Origin: JADFOB01 sp046753625 | Lineage (GTDB): Bacteria > Planctomycetota > Phycisphaerae > UBA1845 | Reading direction: 5' to 3' | DNA length: 18,599 bases | Assembly (NCBI GenBank): GCA_046753625.1 | Contig: JBHHUB010000070.1 | Coordinates: 1-18,599 of the forward strand | In this document: positions 7,871 through 15,050 of the stretch, piece by piece | Position numbering within the stretch: position 1 is the stretch's first letter | Layout of the letters: every line of letters begins with the position of its first letter | Notes under the pieces: generated by a model | Database searches by the model: none | Told to the model about the DNA's origin: nothing | The model's input: the letters and a program-made list of their open reading frames with translations, nothing else | Program-made: the position numbers and the translations under genes

Positions 7871-10093
7871 ATGGCATCGACACCATACACGGTACAATCC
7901 GGGGATTGGCTCCAGAAGATCGCCGAACTGCACGGCTTCGAAAGCTGGCGAGACCTCTACGACCATGAGGACAACGCCGCATTTCGCGCCAAGCGCCCCG
8001 ATCCCAACAAAATCTACCCCGGCGACATCGTGATGATCCCGGATCGGGGTGCCGGCACGGAGCCGCCCTCCAAAACGATCCCGGCCACGCCCCCTACCGA
8101 GCCGCCGCCCGAGGACTTGGAAACGGTCATCGCGGCGGAGGGAGACACGCTGTGTAGCATCGCTGTGGATCATGGCTTTGTGAACTGTGATCCGCTCAGG
8201 GCGGTCAATCCGGAATTGGCAAACCGGCAGGTGGCCCCCGGAGACGAGGTGCGCATCCCCGCCAGAACCGAGGGGCACGAGGAAGGCGCCACCGAGCAGA
8301 CCCACGAATTCGAGCGTCCCGGTGAACCGTTTGCATCTATCCGATTCGTGCATGGCAGCGCCACGTTGGCCTACGAAGATGACGTGACCATCACCGAACT
8401 CAACATAAGCAACTACGTCACCAATCGGGCCGGGAACAATGGCGAGGGCAACGCGGCGTTCGTCGGACCCGACCATCGCACCTTCGACGCCAACGCCGAC
8501 GAAGATGTGGATACGTACAAGGTCGAAGTCCGCGATCTTCGGACAACGCAGCGCGAACTGGACGTGCAGATCGAGGCGCTCAAGCCCACGTACAATGCTG
8601 CCGGTGCCCTGACCGGGCACGTTGCCTTCGACGGTACGGTAGCGGACGCCGCCACGGAACGCGGCAAACGCAGCCTCAGTATCCAAGCCGAAAAAATGGG
8701 CTCGACGGATCGGTATCGCACGTCCTACCTGCGCCTCGTGGTAGATGACATCGATAGTCAGGTGGCGCCCCACGACCCTCAAACGCTGCTGACGAGCGAC
8801 CTGGTCGACGCCGCGGCGGGTGCCGCAAACGCCGCCGACGCATCGGCCATGCGTCGGGTGGAAATCCTCGACCAGGACGTGGAAGCCATGTACATGATTG
8901 ACGGGTGTCCGGCGCCCTCCGCAGACGCACGTTGTCGGGTTCGGACGCGCGTACCGATCGCGCGCGGTCGGACGGTGGACATCGCCGTTCGCGTACTTCG
9001 GACGGTGCCGACGGGAGTGGTGGAAACCCAGCCCGGCGGACCGGGCGACAATGGCGTGGTCAGGCTGGCGGATATTCGGCGGCGCATCGAGATGTTCTGC
9101 CGCCGCGTGTGGGCACAATCCCACGTCAAGTTCCGCATCGTTCGCCTGGAAACGGTGGACCTGCCGTCCAACATGATCACGGTTGGCGATCTAAACCCCA
9201 ATGTGTCCGTGGGCAACAACGCGGCGGGCAGCGGCCCCGGTCAGATCGGGTTTCGCATCAGCGTCAATCGATTCGGTCGGGCGCCCAACAGCGTGCACAA
9301 CATCGGGCCCTTCAACGTGCCCGCCGGCAACACGCCGGCAGCCACGGCGAACCTGATTCGCACACGCGTCAATGCGATTCCCGGGCTGCAGGCTACCGTC
9401 AGCGTCAACCCGGCCGAAGTGTTCAACACGGTTCACAACCCGGACGGGACAACGACGGATCGGCAAAGCGCTGATGTGCTCTTCACCGACACGACCGCCA
9501 ACGGCCGCATCACGATTACCAACCTGACCGCACTGAACAATCAGGATGCGGCTCAAGGCGTGGCGGTCAACAGCTTGAACATGAACATCGCCATCCGCAA
9601 TGGGAACGACGACTACCACGTCGGCAGCACGGACGAGCGAAACCTATACAAACCTCTGGACACCGGCGACCGCGTGATCGATCTCTATGTTGTCCAGGGT
9701 TTCACTGGGCGCCCGAATCTGCTGGGCTTCACGGTTCCGGAATGCAAGGAGATGAACCCGAATCGGCGTTTGATGACGACCATGATGAACACGATCGTCA
9801 TGAGGCAGGATTCGTCCGACGGATCCAACACGCAGCCCTACGCCCTGCCGCATGAAATCGGGCATGTCCTTCTGGATAACTCGCGGCATGCGGATAGCCG
9901 TCGTCAGTTGATGTTCCCGACGTTGGCCGATGCGGCCGATGTCAACGACACCAAACGATTGATCGGCCGAACGCCACCGGCCGCAAACTGGAACCACGAT
10001 CGCGAGAACCCAAACGGCTCGGTGGGTAGCCAGCGCGTCCGGCTCAATGCGGTGCAGCGGGTACTGGCCACCAGCGCGCACTTGATGCATTAG
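7871..10093 (+). CDS. LysM protein with HEIGH metallopeptidase motif, putative T6SS effector
   Basis: This gene encodes a 740-residue protein. Two LysM-like modules stand at the N-terminus: residues 6-57 (YTVQSGDWLQKIAELHGF ending in YPGDIVMIP) and about 84-135 (AAEGDTLCSIAVDHGF ending in VAPGDEVRIP), joined by a Pro/Thr-rich linker. A long Asn/Thr/Asp-rich middle of unknown fold follows. Near the C-terminus, HEIGH (661-665) with a further histidine at 673 and a downstream LMFP (680-683) resembles the zinc site and Met-turn of metzincin-type peptidases. The third histidine is two residues further away than in the classic HExxHxxGxxH. There is no signal peptide, consistent with T6SS delivery. 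LysM proteins beside VgrG are frequent T6SS accessory or cargo proteins. I infer a peptidase effector acting on a target cell; the substrate is unknown. A weak AAGG stands about nine bases before ATG 7871. Confidence 0.8.
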   Translation: MASTPYTVQSGDWLQKIAELHGFESWRDLYDHEDNAAFRAKRPDPNKIYPGDIVMIPDRGAGTEPPSKTIPATPPTEPPPEDLETVIAAEGDTLCSIAVDHGFVNCDPLRAVNPELANRQVAPGDEVRIPARTEGHEEGATEQTHEFERPGEPFASIRFVHGSATLAYEDDVTITELNISNYVTNRAGNNGEGNAAFVGPDHRTFDANADEDVDTYKVEVRDLRTTQRELDVQIEALKPTYNAAGALTGHVAFDGTVADAATERGKRSLSIQAEKMGSTDRYRTSYLRLVVDDIDSQVAPHDPQTLLTSDLVDAAAGAANAADASAMRRVEILDQDVEAMYMIDGCPAPSADARCRVRTRVPIARGRTVDIAVRVLRTVPTGVVETQPGGPGDNGVVRLADIRRRIEMFCRRVWAQSHVKFRIVRLETVDLPSNMITVGDLNPNVSVGNNAAGSGPGQIGFRISVNRFGRAPNSVHNIGPFNVPAGNTPAATANLIRTRVNAIPGLQATVSVNPAEVFNTVHNPDGTTTDRQSADVLFTDTTANGRITITNLTALNNQDAAQGVAVNSLNMNIAIRNGNDDYHVGSTDERNLYKPLDTGDRVIDLYVVQGFTGRPNLLGFTVPECKEMNPNRRLMTTMMNTIVMRQDSSDGSNTQPYALPHEIGHVLLDNSRHADSRRQLMFPTLADAADVNDTKRLIGRTPPAANWNHDRENPNGSVGSQRVRLNAVQRVLATSAHLMH

Positions 10094-10099
10094 GAAGGA
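10092..10099 (+). promoter_or_regulatory. Strong Shine-Dalgarno with an ambiguous start downstream
   Basis: AGGAAGGA overlaps the stop codon of the LysM gene. It is five bases before a TTG (10105) that opens a 19-codon frame ending at 10164, fifteen bases before an in-frame GTG (10115), and far from ATG 10166. It therefore does not settle the start of the next gene. Confidence 0.45.
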
Positions 10100-10165
10100 C
10101 TCTGTTGACGTACCGTGAAAGCACAACGCCTCGGCTATTCGTTGATTATTGGGATTGGATTTAAC

Positions 10166-11116
10166 ATGGCGCAGACAACCACTCAGCCGGAACCCGACTT
10201 CGTCACGACCTTGAAGGCGGACATCCACGGAGTCTATTACAGTCAGGCAGAGGCCTTCTCGAATGAGACCATCATCCGGGAATTCCGCAAAGCCGTGCAA
10301 GACCATGCGTTGCTCGCCGATGAAGGCTTCATGGATAACCTGATGTTTCTCGTCCGCAAGAAGGAGGTATCCGAACTCGCCGACGATGCGGCCGAGGTAC
10401 TCCGCAAAGGCAGCTTGAAACCCGTCGCGGAGGCTTCGGCCATGAAGACGGTGCACGCCTTGGGCGGCGACCAAGAGCGGCAGGAGGTCGACGTGCGACT
10501 CAGCAAACAGTTGAAACGGGACCTTCGGGATATAGCCGGGATTTCAACGTCGCCTCATCTCGCGGCAGCCGACGGCGTCGGGCTGAAGCAAACGCTCGAG
10601 GTGATCAACGGCGGCCTCACCGAAGCCGTTAAGCAACAGCGCGAGGCCGAACGCGCGACGCCCGACGATCACGTACTGATCGGCCGACTTGATCAGGGGC
10701 GATCCCTGCTGGAAACCAAGGCATTCGTGCTGACCCGCAAGCTCGAGGCGCTCGCACAAGACGATGTGCAGCGGGCGACGCTCATGGCAGAATTCTACTT
10801 GAAACCGACACGGCATCTCGATGCCTGGGCCTACAAGGAACTCGTACGGAATCCGTCGGCCGACACGATCGACGCGGTGCGCAAGTTCGTGTCACAGCGG
10901 CTTTCGACGCTGATTCCTTCCGGGCTCAAGGACAAGGAGCGGACCAATTTGCGATTGCAAGCTCAATTGCGCGGCGTTTGCCTGTTGGAAACCATGAGGG
11001 CGACGCTGACGGAGGTGGAACAGAAGCTACTTGTCGAGCACGAGGAAATGTTGAACCAGCAAACGCGTTTCTTCCGGCCGGCGTTTGATTGGGAAGATGT
11101 GTTGGATCGCGATTGA
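10166..11116 (+). CDS. Unknown helical protein, candidate partner of the LysM metallopeptidase
   Basis: I do not recognise this 316-residue protein. It is charged and predicted mostly helical, with heptad-like stretches (for example VKQQREAERATPDD and LTEVEQKLLVEHEEML) and few cysteines. No catalytic motif or membrane segment is visible. The start ATG 10166 (MAQTTTQ) was chosen because it is the first ATG in frame. An in-frame GTG at 10115 would add 17 residues, including a short hydrophobic run LGYSLIIGIGF after KAQR, which resembles a weak signal peptide or anchor. The gene follows the LysM effector and is followed after 11 bases by the PAAR gene, so it sits inside the cargo island. Candidate roles, all inferred, are immunity protein, cargo chaperone or effector. 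Confidence 0.8.
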   Translation: MAQTTTQPEPDFVTTLKADIHGVYYSQAEAFSNETIIREFRKAVQDHALLADEGFMDNLMFLVRKKEVSELADDAAEVLRKGSLKPVAEASAMKTVHALGGDQERQEVDVRLSKQLKRDLRDIAGISTSPHLAAADGVGLKQTLEVINGGLTEAVKQQREAERATPDDHVLIGRLDQGRSLLETKAFVLTRKLEALAQDDVQRATLMAEFYLKPTRHLDAWAYKELVRNPSADTIDAVRKFVSQRLSTLIPSGLKDKERTNLRLQAQLRGVCLLETMRATLTEVEQKLLVEHEEMLNQQTRFFRPAFDWEDVLDRD

Positions 11117-11127
11117 GGACGTACGCC

Positions 11128-11697
11128 ATGCCGCCGGCAGCCAGAATAACCGATATGCACACGTGCCCGATGGTCAGCCCCGGGCCGGTGCCGCATGTGG
11201 GCGGCCCGATCCTGCCGCCCGGGGAACCGACCGTTCTGATCGGATTCTTGCCTGCGGCGAGAGTGGGGGATATGGCCACCTGCGTCGGGCCGCCGGATAC
11301 GATCGCCAAGGGCTCACCAACGGTCTTCATCGGCAACATGATGGCCGCGCGCCTCGGCGACAGCACCGCCCACGGCGGCGTCATCGTCATGGGCTGCCCC
11401 ACCGTAATGATCGGCGATTCCGGCAGCGGCGGTGGCGGCGGTGGCGGCGGCGGTGGCGGTGGCGGTGCCGCCGGCGGTGGGGCCGAACAGGCTGCCAAGA
11501 AAGATGATTCGAGCGAATCGCCGTCGGGCCCCACTTCCACGAGCATTGTGGCGGCCCAAAACACGGCCGCAGCGGGATCCGGCGCTCCCTTTTGCGAAGT
11601 GTGTCCGGAGTCTGGCAACTCCTCCGGGAGCACGTCGGCCAACCTCGCCGGCGGTTCGTTGGACGACGACGAGGAAGAGGAAGAATCTCAGGTGTAA
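11128..11697 (+). CDS. PAAR-domain spike tip protein with polyglycine and acidic C-terminal tail
   Basis: This gene encodes a 189-residue PAAR protein, the cone that sharpens the VgrG trimer and can carry cargo. The PAAR fold covers about residues 1-97 and shows the repeated pattern PTVLIGFLPAARVGD, PTVFIGNMMAARLGD and PTVMIGD. Candidate metal ligands are H11/C13 and other conserved His/Cys. Residues 101-113 are thirteen consecutive glycines encoded by GGC/GGT codons (11428-11466). After these comes a low-complexity Ser/Ala/Thr tail with FCEVCP (C156 and C159) and a very acidic end (DDDEEEEESQV). No recognised toxin domain follows, so the tail may be a docking or assembly segment. ATG 11128 has GAGGA eight bases upstream, overlapping the preceding gene's stop. 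An upstream in-frame extension to 11089 overlaps that gene and was rejected. Confidence 0.93.
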   Translation: MPPAARITDMHTCPMVSPGPVPHVGGPILPPGEPTVLIGFLPAARVGDMATCVGPPDTIAKGSPTVFIGNMMAARLGDSTAHGGVIVMGCPTVMIGDSGSGGGGGGGGGGGGGAAGGGAEQAAKKDDSSESPSGPTSTSIVAAQNTAAAGSGAPFCEVCPESGNSSGSTSANLAGGSLDDDEEEEESQV

Positions 11698-11736
11698 CGG
11701 GCAGCGCCGGGCTCGGCGCGCGGTGGGAACTTACGC

Positions 11737-12105
11737 ATGTTTACGTTACGACAAGCCCATATCGACGCCACGGCGGCCGTCTACCGGGTGACCTTCGAGG
11801 ACCGTATGGTGCGCCACCTTGGGGTCAAGTTCCCCTCCGAGTGCGAGGCGCTGGGCGAGGAAAAGGTGCGCGATCGCATTCGCGATGGCGTTGTCCGATC
11901 TCAGAAATACGAGATCGGGGCTCAGCCGGACGTGTCCCGGTTTATCCGATTCATGTTCGCGATTCGCCCGGATTTCGACACCGCACGGCAAACGGCGTGG
12001 GCACGACCGATTCTCGAGGATACCAACGCCTCCGCGAGCGACCGGCTCGATCGCGTACGCGAAGAAGCGCGCAAGCAACGCCGCGCGAAACGGGGGAAGA
12101 CGTAG
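11737..12105 (+). CDS. Small conserved T6SS-associated protein of unknown function
   Basis: This gene encodes a 122-residue soluble protein with an AEFEDRM-like core: AAVYRVTFEDRMVRHL, then FPSECEALGEEKVRDRIRDG, RFIRFMFAIRPDFD, and a basic C-terminus (KQRRAKRGKT). From memory, small proteins with the pattern FedrMv.hl...fP..ceal....l...I and lyl.LMf..G.dFD are often encoded beside PAAR or VgrG genes in T6SS islands. I know no assigned function for them, and I could not run a search to confirm the relationship. It lies between the PAAR gene and the second metallopeptidase gene. GGGAA stands about seven bases before ATG 11737. A chaperone or adaptor role is plausible but only inferred; there is no signal peptide or membrane segment. 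Confidence 0.8.
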   Translation: MFTLRQAHIDATAAVYRVTFEDRMVRHLGVKFPSECEALGEEKVRDRIRDGVVRSQKYEIGAQPDVSRFIRFMFAIRPDFDTARQTAWARPILEDTNASASDRLDRVREEARKQRRAKRGKT

Positions 12106-12168
12106 CTATGGAACGTGCTACGGTCGGGTATTTGGATTGCCACAGGCAAAGGAAAACGTGTCACCGAT

Positions 12169-14109
12169 ATGGCCACGCTGACCATCAAGAAAATCAAGTG
12201 CATCGAGCAGGAAGATTGGACCGGCGACGACGACATTAAGATTGTCGTGCACGCGGCCACTCGGCGCGAGGTATGGCGTGGTGCGATGGACACCGGTCAG
12301 ATGCGCAACCTGGGCAATCTTGAGGCGGAATTCACCGGTAGTGCGCGCATTCAGTTGCTGGAAGTGGATTGGCCCGATGGTGATGACAACCTCGGATCGG
12401 TTACGGTCAATGAGAGCGCCGCAGCCGCGGTGGATTACGAAGCCCGCTTCACGCGAGACGACGCCAACTACACCGTCTGGTACCGCGTGAGCACGGCCGA
12501 TGCCACCTCGGAACCCCAGGAGGGTGGCGAGCGCACCTGCGACCCGCCGGAAGATGATCCTGACGCCGAAGGTCCGCAATGCCGGGAAAATGCCGGGTCC
12601 GAGGATGGCACTACCGAGTGCCCCATGGGCGACCTGGCGGCGCATGTAACGAACGACGATGGGCAGCCCATCGAAGGGGCGACCGTGCGGCTCGTTGAAC
12701 TCGAGTTGACCGGCCAGACGGACGCGAACGGCAATCACGAGTTTGGGGCGGTTCAGCAAGGCGACTATACGGTGGAGGCGCGCAAGGAGGCCTACGCCCC
12801 CGATCCCGCCTCGACAAGCGTGCACGTGTCGCGCGGCCGGTGCCATGTGGCCGAGTTGACGCTGTCGGGGGTTTTGGTCAGCATCACGCCGAACGAGGAC
12901 CAGAAATGGTATGTGAATCAACCGGCCGACGAGGCCGGGCACCACGGGCGAGCCATCACGATCACCGCCCAAACGACACCGGCCACGGCCGGCATTCGCA
13001 TCTACTTCACGCTGCAAGCGGATCCCACGAACAAGACCGGCCTTCCGGCTGCCCTGGAGGCCGGTCTTTCGCCTGAACAAGTGGTAACCGGCGCGGATGG
13101 CAAAGCAGAGACGACCTTGACGCTATCGCGATACGGGGGTGATAAGTTCCGCGTTGGCGCCAGCCTGAATGCCGGAACGGCCCCCGGTTCGGACGGATCA
13201 TGCGATACGGGTTGGTTCGAGGTCTGGCGGAAACTTTACTACGAAACGGACTGCATGGCGCGCCCGGGCGGCGGTTCCTATTCCAATCGCGCGAACCACG
13301 CTGGGCTACGCAGTGCCATGCGTCCGGTGTTTCTCGAGGTGCAGCCAACCGGCGCGGACAGCGCGCCGGCACACCGGCGCGTTATACGCGACAACGAAGC
13401 CCGCGCATGGGCCGCCGGGTTGCGCACTGGTGGCGGGAGGCCTCGGTACTTTCATCTGATCTTTCTGGATACGATCGCCGTGGACCCGGAGCCCTTTTCG
13501 AGCACTTGGCAGTTGCCTACCCTGCGGACCGCAGTCACGCTGCAGGCGAACGCCATGTGCCTCGATCCGCGCGACTGGTTCGTATCGGCGACCTACACCG
13601 ATACCGGTCCAGGCGGCGCAACCGGAGCCATTCCGGCGGGCAAGTTCAGACTCGATGTCGATACGCCGACGCACAACACATACCGGCTCCATATCGATCT
13701 GTCCGGCATTGCGGGAATTGATCCCACCGTCAATCCGGTCGATGTGCGCGTGACCTTTAACAAGTTGACGGAACTGTCCGGTTTGCAATATGGCCCCGCC
13801 ACGATAATTGGGATCCGGTGGCGTGAACGGGCTTTCTCCGGGAATGCGACCCGACTGTCGAATTCGACGCTGAATACTATGATGCACGAGCCGGGACATG
13901 CCCTGGGGCTGGCGGCAACGACGTATCCGACCGGAGGCGACATCGGCACGACGTACTTCAGCAACGGTCATCATTGCAATAACACGCCGCGGTGCCTGAT
14001 GTACCATGAAAACAGCGGCGCCACCGCGTTCTGTCCGAACTGCAAGGACGCCTGTCGGGGAAGAAATCTGGAGAGCCTGCCACAATCGGGCAGCGCGGGG
14101 TATGCATGA
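12169..14109 (+). CDS. C2-like/transthyretin-like protein with HEPGH metallopeptidase-like motif, putative T6SS effector
   Basis: This gene encodes a 646-residue protein. The N-terminus (MATLTIKKIKCIEQEDWTG) matches my recollection of a C2-like chassis found on T6SS cargo. Then come a transthyretin-like module (about 151-232, with GQPIEGATVRLVELELTG and DANGNHEFGAVQQGDYTVEA) and an Ig-like region (about 235-345). A large domain ends in HEPGHALGL (H573, E574, H577), GHHC (600-603), CLMYHENSG (609-617) and a cysteine cluster (C603, C609, C622, C625, C629). The layout resembles a metzincin-like zinc site with a displaced third histidine and a Met-turn. The proline inside HExxH is very unusual (see findings). 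The start ATG 12169 was chosen because the protein chassis begins there; in-frame GTG 12115 would add 18 residues. No signal peptide is present. I infer a T6SS effector, possibly inactive as a peptidase. Its stop overlaps the next gene's ATG. Confidence 0.82.
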   Translation: MATLTIKKIKCIEQEDWTGDDDIKIVVHAATRREVWRGAMDTGQMRNLGNLEAEFTGSARIQLLEVDWPDGDDNLGSVTVNESAAAAVDYEARFTRDDANYTVWYRVSTADATSEPQEGGERTCDPPEDDPDAEGPQCRENAGSEDGTTECPMGDLAAHVTNDDGQPIEGATVRLVELELTGQTDANGNHEFGAVQQGDYTVEARKEAYAPDPASTSVHVSRGRCHVAELTLSGVLVSITPNEDQKWYVNQPADEAGHHGRAITITAQTTPATAGIRIYFTLQADPTNKTGLPAALEAGLSPEQVVTGADGKAETTLTLSRYGGDKFRVGASLNAGTAPGSDGSCDTGWFEVWRKLYYETDCMARPGGGSYSNRANHAGLRSAMRPVFLEVQPTGADSAPAHRRVIRDNEARAWAAGLRTGGGRPRYFHLIFLDTIAVDPEPFSSTWQLPTLRTAVTLQANAMCLDPRDWFVSATYTDTGPGGATGAIPAGKFRLDVDTPTHNTYRLHIDLSGIAGIDPTVNPVDVRVTFNKLTELSGLQYGPATIIGIRWRERAFSGNATRLSNSTLNTMMHEPGHALGLAATTYPTGGDIGTTYFSNGHHCNNTPRCLMYHENSGATAFCPNCKDACRGRNLESLPQSGSAGYA

Positions 14110-15020
14110 GGAATCAGATGCCAGGCGAAACGATCAAGATCATCAAATCACCGTGGTACACACAGGAGGCAAACTCTCCTGAAGTCCGGTCGCCTGCGTT
14201 CGGGCTCAAGATAGCCTTTACGCCCGCGGCTCACGATGACCATTTCACCGTAGCCCTTCTTGGTGCGTATCGCTTGCAAGGGCGCTTTTCCGACATGTAC
14301 GGATCCCGGATTCCGGGCGCCACCCATCTTGTCGCGCGAAACACGGATACCGGGCTCGTGTTCTTTGGCAACGCCGAGGATCCCCATGCCGTACCGATTG
14401 CAACCGTCGTCAATCCGGATCCCAAACCCGCCAACGACGGTGAACCCAAGCTCGTGGCGGTGGACGGGTTCTTCAACATAGACCTTGCCGGTCAACTGGG
14501 ATTGCCGCCGGAAAAGGCAAGCTATTTGGTCTTCGGTTGGTTGGACGAAGTGACCACGAACTTGGCGACGGTCGAAATGCCGGAAGACAAAATCCGACAC
14601 AAGATGTCGGGGCCGGGTGTCGGGCAAGTGCGCGAGCCGATTGTGGATTTCGGGCGGGTGGATGATTCACCCAAACCCGGCCGGCAACCGATTACGCTGC
14701 GTTTCGTGCCGGGCGGCGCCGAGGTGGGCGCCGGGTTGGTCCATGGCGCGGTCGCCCCCGCGATGCTGCCCAAGCAACTGCCCGAGAAGGACGAACCACC
14801 GACGTATGTCACGGTGATGGCGTTCGGGCAGCGGACGCGCGAGCTTCGGTGGCACAGCATCGAGCTTCCGGATTCGGCCATCGAAAAGAAGCAGTGCTTT
14901 TTTCGTTGCCCGCTCGAGCCGCTGACGACGCCGGCGGAACAGCCACAGCGTGTATTCGTGCTTTGCATGGTGGGAACGGAACGATCCGAGGTGCTGCGCA
15001 TCGAGGCGCCGAAGCCGTAA
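14106..15020 (+). CDS. Unknown protein coupled to the HEPGH effector gene
   Basis: I do not recognise this 304-residue protein. Its ATG overlaps the preceding stop (ATGA, 14106-14109), so it is almost certainly translationally coupled to the effector gene. A second in-frame ATG at 14118 has AGGAA (14109-14113) just upstream and may be the true start, giving MPGETIKIIKSPWY at the N-terminus. The protein looks soluble and beta-rich, with segments such as FTVALLGAYRLQGRF, VAVDGFFNIDLAGQLGLPP and VTVMAFGQRTRELRWHSIELP. No signal peptide, membrane segment or catalytic motif was seen. Tight coupling suggests a partner of the effector: a cytoplasmic immunity protein, a chaperone, or a loading factor acting with the downstream DUF4123 adaptor. 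These roles are inference. Confidence 0.85.
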   Translation: MRNQMPGETIKIIKSPWYTQEANSPEVRSPAFGLKIAFTPAAHDDHFTVALLGAYRLQGRFSDMYGSRIPGATHLVARNTDTGLVFFGNAEDPHAVPIATVVNPDPKPANDGEPKLVAVDGFFNIDLAGQLGLPPEKASYLVFGWLDEVTTNLATVEMPEDKIRHKMSGPGVGQVREPIVDFGRVDDSPKPGRQPITLRFVPGGAEVGAGLVHGAVAPAMLPKQLPEKDEPPTYVTVMAFGQRTRELRWHSIELPDSAIEKKQCFFRCPLEPLTTPAEQPQRVFVLCMVGTERSEVLRIEAPKP

Positions 15021-15050
15021 GCCTCGAGCAGCTTGGATGGAATTGGGAAT

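Noticed and set aside
7775..9124. 449-codon open frame on the - strand opposite the LysM gene
   Set aside because: It is antisense to two LysM modules on the + strand, its translation is His/Arg-rich without a motif, and there is no credible ribosome binding site.
12108..12239. ATG after a GGGGGAAG, opening a 43-codon frame over the start of the HEPGH gene
   Set aside because: The peptide is Arg/His-rich with no motif and overlaps the well-supported N-terminus of the effector in another frame. Only the Shine-Dalgarno spacing supports it.
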